Of a stretch of 64,000 nucleotides of DNA, positions 9,317-20,012 are shown one piece after another (positions within the stretch are counted from its first letter, which is position 1; each line of letters begins with the position of its first letter). Under the pieces are notes generated by a model. That model did no database searches, was not told the origin of the DNA, and was given only the letters and a program-made list of their open reading frames with translations. The DNA comes from Burkholderiales bacterium (GTDB lineage Bacteria > Pseudomonadota > Gammaproteobacteria > Burkholderiales > Burkholderiaceae_C): the NCBI GenBank assembly GCA_026400105.1, contig JAPLPQ010000047.1, forward strand, positions 57,677-121,676. Direction: 5' to 3'. The position numbers and the translations under genes are program-made.

Positions 9317-9356
9317 TTTTGCACAATACATAGCGCACTACGTGCAACAATACATG
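9317..9356 (+). promoter_or_regulatory. Repeat pair upstream of the AAA ATPase gene, candidate operator
   Basis: The 132-base gap before the ATPase gene is AT-rich for this genome. It contains ACAATACAT twice (9323-9331 and 9347-9355, a 24-base period) and a 6-base inverted pair TTGCAC (9319-9324) / GTGCAA (9342-9347). The second half of the cassette (ATPase and protease) may therefore have its own promoter. The ATPase carries a C-terminal helix-turn-helix that could bind here. Only the repeats themselves are observed; the operator role is inferred. Confidence 0.4.
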
Positions 9357-9379
9357 GAAGATAAGCAACAGATGCCCTC

Positions 9380-10636
9380 ATGGAAAACTTTTCGGTCATA
9401 TACGCCGTTTGCCGCGCGGCTCTCGCTGGGGATCGCAGGGACGGGCGCCACCAAGTTGACCGCCTGAAGGCGGCTCTCAAGCGCAAGGGGGCCAGCGAGG
9501 ACGTCGCCATGCTGGACCGGCTCGTCAAGGAGCTGGAGTCCCCGAGCCCGCAGGCATCGTTTCGTGCAAGCCGCGCAGAGGCACCTTCGCTTTCTATTCC
9601 TGGCGAACCGCTGATCTCGGACCGGCACGTGCCCGTGGATAAAGATTCATCGGCACCGCTCGCCGAGGTGATCGGCCTAGAGAGATTGCCCTCACAGGCT
9701 CCCGCGCTGCAAGCAAATCTTCTGGGCGCCGTTGAGTCTGTGCTCAACGAGTGGACGCACGCCGAGATGCTGGATCGCATGGGCCTTTCGCCCGCGCGGA
9801 CATGCCTGATCTATGGGCCACCGGGCACCGGCAAGACCCAGCTAGCGCTGTGGCTGTCGGCCCGACTCGGTCTGCCCGTGATCCTGGCGAGGCTGGATGG
9901 CCTCATGTCGTCCTATTTGGGCACCACATCGCGCAACATCGCCAGCTTGTTTACCTTCGCGAACCGTCACCGTGCGCTCCTGCTGTTGGACGAGTTCGAC
10001 TCGATCGCCAAACTGCGAGACGACCCCAACGAGATGGGTGAGCTGAAGCGAGTGGTGAACACGCTGCTGCAGGAGCTTGATCGGCGTCGTTCTGTCGGGC
10101 TGACCGTCGCCATCACCAATCACGCTAGCCTGCTCGACCCGGCGGTTTGGCGCCGATTCGAGCTGCAACTGGAGCTGCCCGTCCCCGATGCAGTCCAGCG
10201 CAGCCACATCCTGCAGCGGTACCTGCCGCCGCTGGAAGTCTCGCAAGGGCAAATGCAACTGCTGGCATGGATGCTGGACGGCTGCTCAGGCTCGGAGATC
10301 GAGGACATCGCCGCTGCGCTCAAGAAAAGCACTGTTCTTGATCCGCAGACATCGTTCGTTGACCGCCTGCAGCGCATTGCGGCAGCGCACAGCGACCGGC
10401 TTCGTCCCGAGATCCGCACTTTGCTCGAAGGCGAGAAAGACGTGCTCGCCGAGGAACTGATGAAGAAGTTTGGCGCCTCGATGTCTCGGGTGGCCGAGGC
10501 GCTGGGCGTCAATCGAAGCACCATCTATCGATGGAACAAGGAAGAAGTTCAAGCCATGGAGGAAATCGATGTCAGCTCAAAGGGAAGTCCAGCTCGTCAC
10601 AAACGCCCAGAAGCTAAAAAAGCCGCGCGTCGTTAA
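9380..10636 (+). CDS. AAA+ ATPase (classic AAA type) with C-terminal helix-turn-helix
   Basis: 418 residues. Walker A is GPPGTGKTQ (about 147-155), Walker B is LLLLDEFDSI (about 199-208), sensor 1 is A-I-T-N-H, and an arginine finger pair sits in VWRRFE. Between the Walker motifs is S-S-Y-L-G-T-T-S-R-N-I, matching the aromatic-hydrophobic-Gly pore loop of substrate-threading AAA unfoldases. Near residues 366-390 is a Fis/HTH-8-like segment (V-A-E-A-L-G-V-N-R-S-T-I-Y-R-W), unusual on an unfoldase and suggesting DNA binding or autoregulation. The first 120 residues are helical and undefined. The subtilase gene starts inside its 3' end, so the two products are probably partners: an unfoldase feeding a protease, or an ATPase sensor gating one. 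Confidence 0.88.
   Translation: MENFSVIYAVCRAALAGDRRDGRHQVDRLKAALKRKGASEDVAMLDRLVKELESPSPQASFRASRAEAPSLSIPGEPLISDRHVPVDKDSSAPLAEVIGLERLPSQAPALQANLLGAVESVLNEWTHAEMLDRMGLSPARTCLIYGPPGTGKTQLALWLSARLGLPVILARLDGLMSSYLGTTSRNIASLFTFANRHRALLLLDEFDSIAKLRDDPNEMGELKRVVNTLLQELDRRRSVGLTVAITNHASLLDPAVWRRFELQLELPVPDAVQRSHILQRYLPPLEVSQGQMQLLAWMLDGCSGSEIEDIAAALKKSTVLDPQTSFVDRLQRIAAAHSDRLRPEIRTLLEGEKDVLAEELMKKFGASMSRVAEALGVNRSTIYRWNKEEVQAMEEIDVSSKGSPARHKRPEAKKAARR
10558..10571 (+). promoter_or_regulatory. Shine-Dalgarno site that fixes the subtilase start inside the ATPase gene
   Basis: GGAGGAA lies 5 bases before an ATG at 10569, within the last 70 bases of the ATPase reading frame. It is the best ribosome binding site in the cassette and places the protease start at 10569 instead of at the upstream end of the open frame (10470). 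Confidence 0.7.
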
Positions 10637-13127
10637 CCCAGGCGGCGGCCAAAAGGACTTCTTCAAAGGCAGAGACCGCGACTTCATCGAGCACCGCGAC
10701 CGGATGAAGTCGGATCTGGATGCGATCAGTGCTCAGCTTAAGGCGAAGCACTCAGCGTTCAACGGCGAGGGATTCGTTGAGGTCCGCCTTACCCAGGACG
10801 CCTGGGCAAAGAGCCATCGGCCGGTGGACAGATTGTTCAAGCCTGAGCTGGCCAAGCTCGTCGGCGGCAACGAAATCGCTGACTTGGTGTTCCGAGTCAG
10901 CTCCGCGAGCCTCCGCCAGATCGCCGAGGTTGTGGCCACCGCGAAGCCGGATGCGACGGAGAGGGTGCATCCCGAAACCGGTAAGGTGCGGGTCGTCATT
11001 TCGGAGCTGAAGTCCGAAACCGGCGCGATCGAGGCCGTTCAGCTGTGGGGGCCGGAGCATCGCGACGCACCTTCCGTCAAGGAGGCCATCGCGCATCTGA
11101 AACAACGTCACCTGGCGGCCTACTATCGTGTAGAGCTGTTCGACGACATCGGCCTAGCCGATGGCGTGATCGATGACGACGGCTCTGACGACGTGCTCGT
11201 CGCCGACTTCTGGCGGCGGCTCAAGCGCATGGCCAACCGCGTCGGAATCGCGGTGACCCATGACACGGGGAGCCACCATCCAGCGATGGGAATCGCGCTA
11301 CTGAGCGGCGAACCTAATTTGATTGTCCGTCGAGAGCGTGATTTCGTCGGCGAGGACAACCTGCTGTCGAGCCGCGCCAACTTTGATCCCGACGACCACC
11401 GCGAGCTGCTTAACCTGCTGACGGGTCATCCTCTGGTGAAGACCGTTTCTCTGCCAGAGGTGGTCAAGTCACCGAACGACCTCGAGTTCACGGTGTCACG
11501 CAGCGACGCCGTTCCGGCCCATGTCCAAAAGTCTGCCGTACGCAGCTTCATCCGACGTCGCGGAACAGACATGCCCGACAGGACCTATCCCCGTGTATGC
11601 GTTGTCGACGGCGGTATCAGCGACGAGTTCAAGCGTTGGATAGTGCATCAGGAACACGTCGTCTCCGTGCGAGACGAGAATCACGGCTCCAACATCGCCT
11701 CCCTGCTTGTCGCAGGCAAGGGGCTCAATGAACCTATCGCGGAGTACTTGGAGGAGGACGGTTGCGAACTGATCGACCTGGCTATGATCACCCCGCGCGC
11801 CGCGGTGGCGGGATCAACCTACTCGACAGGCACCTCAGGCTTCCTCGACCAGCTTGACCGCCTCATCGGTGAAGTCAAGGCAGAGACCCCGTTTCGCATC
11901 ATCAATCTTAGCCTGAACATCGAGAAGGCGGTGCCGGAAGGCAAGACGTCGGAATCGGCACGGCGCATCGACGAGATTTCCCGCAAGCACGACGTGATCT
12001 TCGTGATCTCGGCCGGCAATGCTCGGAACACGGCGATGCGCCTGGAGTGGCCACTATCCGTTACCGACGCACTCCAGACCCTGTTGGGCTCGGGCGACAG
12101 GCTGCATGAACCGGCCGACACGATTGCCAATGTCTCCGTGGCTGCTTTGAACCCACCGAAGGTAGAGCGGATTGTTGCCAAAGCGCCCGCCAGGTACAGC
12201 CGACGAGGGACGTCCCAGAGGACCGTCAAGCCTGATTTCTGTCATTTCGGCGGTGCCTACCGAGGCGAAGGCAAGGCGACCGGCCTCCTGGTCACGGAAG
12301 CCAACAACGAGTACCGCTATGTGTGCGGTACCAGCTACGCCGCGCCGCTTGTTGCGAAGACCCTTGCTCAGCTCGACCTGGAGACGGCCGGCCGAGCACC
12401 GCGCGAGGTGCTGCTGGCGCTGCTGTATCACTCGGCCCAGTTGCACGCGCCGCTCAACCACAAGGATCTCAAGACCGCCGCCAAGCAGTTGGTGGGCTTT
12501 GGCTTGCCGGGTACTGCAGCGCAGATTCTGGGCAACTCGTTCAGTTCCTTCACTTTCGTGTTCTTCGAGCACCTTAAGGCTGGCGAAGAGTTCAAGCACG
12601 ATTTCCAGTGGCCTGCATCGCTGACTAACGCTGCCGGCGAATGCACGGGTGTGATCCGCGCCACGATGGTTTCGGCGCCTCCCACCTCGCATCGGTACGG
12701 TGCAGAAGCGGCGCGCATGAACATGGACCTTTACGTGCGCCAGCACAACGGCAAGCTCACCAAGAAGGGCGACCTGTCGTTCGAGAAACGGGTCGATCCG
12801 GTCCATGCCCATGCAGCACCAAAGGGCAAGTCACGAGAAGCCAGCTTGTTGAGCGAGTCTCTGAAGTGGAGCCCAGTAAAGGTGTACCAGGGATCGTTCA
12901 AGGACGAAGGCGTGTCGGCCAATTGGCGCTTCGGTGTCGAATACCTGGAGCGCGACAAGACCCTGAACAACATGCCTGAACAAGGCGTCCCTGTGGCTGT
13001 GGTGGTATCGATCAGTGATCCCGAAGGCAAGACACCAGTCGCAGATGAGATGCGAGCGTCACTGCTGCGCTCAGGTATTGAACTTCGCGACATACGCGCT
13101 GCTATGCGCGCACGGGCACACGGCTGA
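10569..13127 (+). CDS. Subtilisin-like (S8) serine protease
   Basis: 852 residues with the start chosen by the GGAGGAA site; it overlaps the ATPase gene by 68 bases in another frame. The catalytic triad is complete: Asp in V-V-D347-G-G, His in N-H372-G-S-N-I-A-S and Ser in C-G-T-S589-Y-A-A-P, with the oxyanion Asn in I-S-A-G-N. About 340 residues precede the catalytic domain and about 230 follow it. There is no signal peptide, so the enzyme should be cytoplasmic, which is unusual for subtilases but typical of those paired with AAA ATPases in defence-like loci. The long N-terminal part may be an inhibitory or sensing domain. Targets are unknown. Confidence 0.88.
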   Translation: MSAQREVQLVTNAQKLKKPRVVNPGGGQKDFFKGRDRDFIEHRDRMKSDLDAISAQLKAKHSAFNGEGFVEVRLTQDAWAKSHRPVDRLFKPELAKLVGGNEIADLVFRVSSASLRQIAEVVATAKPDATERVHPETGKVRVVISELKSETGAIEAVQLWGPEHRDAPSVKEAIAHLKQRHLAAYYRVELFDDIGLADGVIDDDGSDDVLVADFWRRLKRMANRVGIAVTHDTGSHHPAMGIALLSGEPNLIVRRERDFVGEDNLLSSRANFDPDDHRELLNLLTGHPLVKTVSLPEVVKSPNDLEFTVSRSDAVPAHVQKSAVRSFIRRRGTDMPDRTYPRVCVVDGGISDEFKRWIVHQEHVVSVRDENHGSNIASLLVAGKGLNEPIAEYLEEDGCELIDLAMITPRAAVAGSTYSTGTSGFLDQLDRLIGEVKAETPFRIINLSLNIEKAVPEGKTSESARRIDEISRKHDVIFVISAGNARNTAMRLEWPLSVTDALQTLLGSGDRLHEPADTIANVSVAALNPPKVERIVAKAPARYSRRGTSQRTVKPDFCHFGGAYRGEGKATGLLVTEANNEYRYVCGTSYAAPLVAKTLAQLDLETAGRAPREVLLALLYHSAQLHAPLNHKDLKTAAKQLVGFGLPGTAAQILGNSFSSFTFVFFEHLKAGEEFKHDFQWPASLTNAAGECTGVIRATMVSAPPTSHRYGAEAARMNMDLYVRQHNGKLTKKGDLSFEKRVDPVHAHAAPKGKSREASLLSESLKWSPVKVYQGSFKDEGVSANWRFGVEYLERDKTLNNMPEQGVPVAVVVSISDPEGKTPVADEMRASLLRSGIELRDIRAAMRARAHG

Positions 13128-13147
13128 CCTGCACCAATTGAATCTAA

Positions 13148-13933
13148 AAGCCCGCCCGATGGATCCTGAACCACAAGGCGGCCATCGAGATGCTGATCGA
13201 GGATGCCGACGAGGTGGGCTTCGATGCCTTCACTTTCAAGAACCTGCATGCGGTGTTGTCCCAGGACCTGATGCGCGATCCCGGGGCCAGCGGGAGACTG
13301 CGCCGACGGCCGGTGGACATCTCGGGCACCGTGTTCCATCCCCTGGCCATGCCACAGCTCATCGAGGACTGTTTCGCGTTGCTGCTGGACAAGGCCGCCG
13401 CCATCCCCGACCCGTTCGAGCAGGCCTTCTTCCTCATGGTGCAGCTACCCTATTTGCAGCCGTTCGAGTACGTGAACAAGCGCGTCTCACGCATTGGCGC
13501 GAACATTTCGCTGATCCAGCAGAACCTGTGCCCGTTGTCCTTCATCGATGTGCCGGAGCGGGCCTATGTCGAGGGCACGCTGGGTGTATACGAGCTGAAT
13601 CAGATCGAGCTGTTGCGCGATGTGTTCGTCTGGGCCTATGAGCGCTCCTGCCAGCGTTATCTGGCCATCACGCAGACCATGGTCGAGCCCGGCCCGCTGA
13701 AGATCAAGTACCGGGAAGCCCTGATCCAGGCGGTCCAGGCGGTGGTCAAGGGACTGCGTCAACCCAGTCAGGCTGTCATCGCGGAACTGGCACGGGATCA
13801 CGCAGCAGCGGCTGATCAGGCGGCGTTCTCTGAAATTCTTGCGACTGCATTGCAGCAATTGCACGAAGGCAGCATTGCCCGCTATAGGCTCAGACGGTCG
13901 GAGTACATGGCCTGGCAACAGGCCCAAGCCTGA
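13148..13933 (+). pseudogene. Fic-family protein lacking its N-terminal part
   Basis: The reading frame enters from a stop at 13145 with no good start; the first ATG is at 13190, but homology-like sequence (W-I-L-N-H-K-A-A-I-E) already reads through from about 13160. About 258 residues remain of a protein that is usually 350-400. The Fic core is L-P-Y-L-Q-P-F-E-Y-V-N-K-R-V-S-R. The motif HPFxxGNGR is degenerate: Gln replaces His, and V-N-K-R replaces the glycine-rich loop, as in a known subgroup of Fic-like proteins. The break falls about 20 bases after the subtilase stop, so the cassette probably landed in this gene or carried the fragment with it. Whether the 13190 start gives a functional short protein is uncertain. 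Confidence 0.7.
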
Positions 13934-13984
13934 TCGAGGCATCAATGTTCCATGCAGCAGATGTCGCACGAGTCAGATGAAGCC

Positions 13985-14281
13985 ATGACCACAAGATCCA
14001 GCAATCAGCCACCGGTTTTCAAGGGCGTGGTGCAAGACACCGGTGCAGCCTTTGCTGCACCCGCAGACCAGAGCCTGTTTGCCTCGATGCGCCAGGCCGG
14101 CATCGACTGGCCGGTGTCGTGCCGCAACGGAACATGCCGAACCTGCATCGGGCAGCTGGTCACGGGAATGGTGGCGTATGACATCCCCTGGCCAGGGCTC
14201 AGCCTGGAAGAAAAGCGTGACGGCTACTGCCTGCCCTGCATCGCAAGGCCCTTGGGCGACATCGTGATCCAGCGAGCGTGA
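13985..14281 (+). CDS. Plant-type 2Fe-2S ferredoxin
   Basis: 98 residues from the ATG at 13985; the open frame also allows 13952. Four cysteines fit the plant-type pattern: C-R-N-G-T-C-R-T-C (C-x4-C-x2-C) and, about 36 residues later, C-L-P-C with a usable last ligand. The chain has the usual length and ends in D-I-V-I-Q-R, typical of small electron carriers in Burkholderiales. It would deliver electrons to an oxygenase or reductase; no partner lies nearby. The preceding Fic remnant and the following transposase remnant suggest it is a native survivor at an island boundary. Confidence 0.8.
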   Translation: MTTRSSNQPPVFKGVVQDTGAAFAAPADQSLFASMRQAGIDWPVSCRNGTCRTCIGQLVTGMVAYDIPWPGLSLEEKRDGYCLPCIARPLGDIVIQRA

Positions 14282-14504
14282 ACCCGCATCAGGCATGGGG
14301 CGTTACTGCACTCATTCCATGACTTTCCATTTCTCCTGGTGCCGGCCAATTCAAGCCCGACACGCGCGTGCGCCACGACAAGGACGGTCTTTACGTGGGA
14401 CGAAGTTCATGAAGTCGAAGTTCACACGTATGAACTCCTGGTCTGACCACGAGCCTCAGCAGATAGTCAGTGGGGCTTACACCCCCGCAGCAGAACTTAG
14501 TTGT

Positions 14505-14941
14505 CGTCTCCCCGATGAAGGGCGAAACCATGCAGGCGACGATGCAGCGCCTGGGTGTGGCGCCCAGCCGCAGCCGTCCCTCAGTGAGCCATGACAACCC
14601 TTACTCAGAGGCCCTGTTTCGCACTCTGAATATCGCCCGGAGTTGCCCGTCAAGCCGTTCGAAAACCTGCTGCAAGCGCGCCGCTGGGCCACCGGACTCG
14701 TGCGTTGGTACAACGATGAAACCGTCATAGCGCCATCGGCTTCGTGACGCCCCATCAACGCCACGCAGGGCAAGACATGGCCCTGCTGGCAGATCGCACC
14801 GTCGTCTACGAAATGGTCCGGCAAGCCAATCCACAGCGCTGGTCAAAGCAGACCTGTCACTGGAGCTACGTCGATCACGTCAACCTGACTCCCGAGACCC
14901 CGAAACTCAAGGAAGCCGACGCCTACAAAGAAGCCGCCTAA
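14505..14941 (+). pseudogene. IS3-family transposase remnant (C-terminal rve part, frameshifted)
   Basis: The integrase-core C-terminus of an IS3-type transposase can be followed across three frames. S-P-M-K-G-E-T-M followed by R-P-S-V-S-H-D-N-P-Y-S-E-A-L-F-R-T-L is in the first frame. Y-R-P-E-L-P-V-K-P-F-E-N-L-L and R-W-Y-N-D-E are in the second. F-V-T-P-H-Q-R-H-A-G-Q-D to A-Y-K-E-A-A is in the third, ending with a stop. At least two frameshifts break the gene, and the N-terminal half (helix-turn-helix and most of DDE) is absent. The element is dead. Its right end lies against the gcv promoter region. Confidence 0.75.
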
Positions 14942-14981
14942 TTAAACCTCCTCACGCGACAACTACGTTGACAGCCGCCGG
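14942..14981 (+). mobile_element. Probable right end of the IS3-type remnant
   Basis: The bases after the transposase stop (GCGACAACTACGTTGACAG, 14956-14974) look like the terminal segment of IS3-group elements as I remember them. No matching left end was found, so the element is truncated. A TTGACA hexamer sits inside this end at 14968-14973. Confidence 0.4.
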
Positions 14982-14984
14982 TAG

Positions 14985-15014
14985 TCTGGCTCAATTGATG
15001 ACACGCCCTATAAT
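14985..15014 (+). promoter_or_regulatory. Promoter of the gcvTHP riboswitch leader
   Basis: A perfect -10 hexamer TATAAT lies at 15009-15014, followed 6 bases later by the first riboswitch stem, so transcription should start at about 15020. The -35 at the right distance (TCTGGC, 14985-14990) is poor. The exact TTGACA at 14968-14973 is 35 bases away, too far to pair with this -10. Confidence 0.55.
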
Positions 15015-15020
15015 CGCGGG

Positions 15021-15253
15021 CTTGTCAGGAGAGAGTCGCGCCGGGTCATCAGACCCGCGAGGCCGCCGAAGGCGCAGGAGACCCGCTACCCAGCAGGTCC
15101 TGAACGCTCAGGCAAAAGGACTGACAAGCGCCGGCTGCGAGGCCGGCGTCACCCCCTGGAGAGAGCCGCGCCCCGAGCGCGGCCACCGAAGGAGCAAACG
15201 CTCGAGGTCCGTTGCGGCCGGCGTGAATCTCTCAGGTAAAGCGGACAGGTGGG
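15021..15253 (+). ncRNA. Tandem glycine riboswitch of gcvTHP
   Basis: Two glycine aptamers lie in series. Aptamer 1 is closed by CTTGTCAG (15021-15028) and CTGACAAG (15121-15128) and contains GGAGAG, the CCGAAGG loop and the CTCAGGCAAAAGGAC signature. Aptamer 2 is closed by CCCCCTG (15152-15158) with CAGGTGGG (15246-15253) and contains GGAGAGAGCC, CCGAAGGAGCAA and CTCTCAGGTAAAG. The linker is about 23 bases. This is the standard tandem design that turns on glycine cleavage genes when glycine is abundant. About 70 bases separate it from the gcvT start, leaving room for an expression platform near the ribosome binding site. Confidence 0.93.
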
Positions 15254-15326
15254 CAGTACATGCACCGTAGCGGTCCCGGACCGCACGGCGTATGCTTCAC
15301 GCTGCTGAAAACTGCCTCAAACCGCC

Positions 15327-16466
15327 ATGTCCGACCACAACACACTGCTGACCACTCCGCTCAACGCCTTGCACCTCGAACTGGGCGCGCGCATGGTGCC
15401 CTTCGCCGGCTACTCGATGCCGGTGCAATACCCGGCCGGCCTGATGGCCGAACATGCCCACACGCGCAATGCCGCCGGCCTGTTCGACGTCTCGCACATG
15501 GGCCAGCTGCGCCTGGTCGGCCCCGATGCGGCCGCCGCCTTCGAGAGCCTGATGCCGGTCGACGTGATCGGCCTGGGTGTCAACAAGCAGCGCTACGGCC
15601 TGCTGCTGACCGATGAAGGCACGATCATCGACGACCTGATGTTCGTCAACCGCGACCATGCCAACGGCGGCGACCTGTTCGTGATCGTCAACGGCGCCTG
15701 CAAGGCCGGCGACATCGCGCATATCCAGGCCCGGATCGGCCAGCGCTGCCAGGTCATCCCGATGCCCGAACGCGCGCTGCTGGCGCTGCAAGGCCCGCAG
15801 GCCGTGACCGCGCTGCAGCGCCTGATTCCCGGCGTCGAGCAGCTGGTGTTCATGACCGGTGGCGCCTATCGCTGGAACGATGCCGAGCTCTACATCACGC
15901 GCAGCGGCTACACCGGCGAGGACGGCTTCGAGATCTCGGTCCACCAAGCCCAGGCCGACGCACTGGCGCGCGCGCTGCTGGCGCAACCCGAAGTCAAGCC
16001 GATCGGCCTGGGCGCGCGCAACTCGCTGCGCCTCGAAGCCGGCCTGTGCCTGTACGGCAACGACATCGACACGACGACCACCCCGGTCGAGGCCGCGCTG
16101 AACTGGGCCATGCAGAAGGTACGCCGCAGCGGCGGCGAGCGCGCCGGCGGCTTCCCGGGCGCCGACAAGGTGCTGGCCCAGCTCGACGCCAGCCTGGCGC
16201 TGACGCGCAAGCGCGTCGGCCTGATCGCCAAGGACCGGGTGCCGGTGCGCGAGCATGTCGAGCTGCAGAACGCCGCGGGCGAACGCATCGGCGAAGTCAC
16301 CAGCGGCCTGATCGGCCCGACCATCAACCAGCCGATCGCGATCGGCTATGTCGAGCCGGCCTACGCAGCACTCGGCACCCCGGTCAATGCCATCGTGCGC
16401 GGCAAGGCCGTGGCGATGGAAGTCGCGGCCATGCCCTTCGTGCCCACCCGCTACTACCGCGGCTGA
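15327..16466 (+). CDS. gcvT: Aminomethyltransferase (glycine cleavage T protein)
   Basis: 379 residues, close to the family norm. T protein takes the aminomethyl group from lipoylated H protein, makes 5,10-methylene-tetrahydrofolate and releases ammonia. The start [13 protein letters not shown], the F-D-V-S-H-M-G motif, and the folate-domain G-Y-T-G-E-D-G-F-E motif are all present, with the C-terminal beta-barrel intact. It is the first gene of gcvT-gcvH-gcvP, directly downstream of the tandem glycine riboswitch, so it should be induced by glycine. The lipoamide dehydrogenase (L protein) is not in the window and is probably shared with another complex. Confidence 0.96.
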   Translation: MSDHNTLLTTPLNALHLELGARMVPFAGYSMPVQYPAGLMAEHAHTRNAAGLFDVSHMGQLRLVGPDAAAAFESLMPVDVIGLGVNKQRYGLLLTDEGTIIDDLMFVNRDHANGGDLFVIVNGACKAGDIAHIQARIGQRCQVIPMPERALLALQGPQAVTALQRLIPGVEQLVFMTGGAYRWNDAELYITRSGYTGEDGFEISVHQAQADALARALLAQPEVKPIGLGARNSLRLEAGLCLYGNDIDTTTTPVEAALNWAMQKVRRSGGERAGGFPGADKVLAQLDASLALTRKRVGLIAKDRVPVREHVELQNAAGERIGEVTSGLIGPTINQPIAIGYVEPAYAALGTPVNAIVRGKAVAMEVAAMPFVPTRYYRG

Positions 16467-16531
16467 TCTTCTTCGACAATTGGGCACCGCCCAGGCGGTG
16501 TCCGACCCACCTTTTTTCATCTGGAGCCCCC

Positions 16532-16897
16532 ATGAGCCTGAAATACACCCCCGACCACGAATGGCTGAACGTCGAAGGCGACGTCGCAGTCGTCGGCATC
16601 ACCCACCATGCCCAGGATGCCCTGGGTGACGTGGTGTTCGTCGAGCTGCCCGAGGTCGGCACGACCTTCGCCGCCAAGGACGTGGCCGGCGTGGTCGAGT
16701 CGGTCAAGGCCGCCGCCGATGTCTACATGCCGGTCAACGGCGAGATCATCGAAGTCAACGAAGCGCTGCGCGACGACCCCTCGCTGGCCAACAGCGACCC
16801 GCTGGGCGCCGGCTGGTTCTTCAAGGTCAAGCTGTCCAACCTGGCCGAGCTCGACGGCCTGCTGGACGAGACCGCCTACGGCGATCTGACCAAGTAA
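16532..16897 (+). CDS. gcvH: Glycine cleavage system H protein
   Basis: 121 residues. H protein carries the lipoyl arm that shuttles the aminomethyl group between P, T and L proteins. The lipoylation lysine is in V-V-E-S-V-K-A-A (about residue 62), preceded by [12 protein letters not shown]. The open frame runs far upstream inside gcvT, but the ATG at 16532 gives the normal length and the conserved start K-Y-T-P-D-H-E-W. It lies 65 bases after gcvT and 69 before gcvP, with a hairpin in the second gap. Confidence 0.96.
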   Translation: MSLKYTPDHEWLNVEGDVAVVGITHHAQDALGDVVFVELPEVGTTFAAKDVAGVVESVKAAADVYMPVNGEIIEVNEALRDDPSLANSDPLGAGWFFKVKLSNLAELDGLLDETAYGDLTK

Positions 16898-16911
16898 GTC
16901 GCGTCCTTCCT

Positions 16912-16945
16912 GCCACCGTCGACTCCGGCGGTGGCTTTCCTTTTT
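16912..16945 (+). terminator. Intercistronic hairpin between gcvH and gcvP
   Basis: GCCACCG (16912-16918) pairs with CGGTGGC (16929-16935) over a 10-base loop, followed by TTTCCTTTTTC. It looks like a weak intrinsic terminator or a processing/stability hairpin that could lower gcvP relative to gcvT and gcvH. The T-run is interrupted, so partial read-through is expected. Confidence 0.45.
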
Positions 16946-16966
16946 CTTGCCCGGAATCCACCCGCC

Positions 16967-19906
<2,940 letters not shown>

Positions 19907-19925
19907 GGCTCAGCCTGCCTGAACC

Positions 19926-19952
19926 AAAAAGCCCGCTTCGAGCGGGCTTTTT
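19926..19952 (+). terminator. Intrinsic terminator after gcvP
   Basis: GCCCGCTTCGAGCGGGC (19931-19947) forms a tight hairpin flanked by five A on the left and five T on the right. It ends the gcv operon and, read on the other strand, could also stop the convergent LysR gene. Confidence 0.9.
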
Positions 19953-20012
19953 GTTGGGCGCCAGCGGCTGGCTCGACCAGCCAGGGCTGGCGCAAGGGCA
20001 ATGCCCAGGCGT

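Noticed and set aside
14968..15014. TTGACA at 14968 as the -35 partner of TATAAT at 15009
   Set aside because: Spacing is 35 bases, twice the workable distance.
15297..16520. 407-codon open frame opposite gcvT
   Set aside because: Shadow; composition-driven and without motifs.
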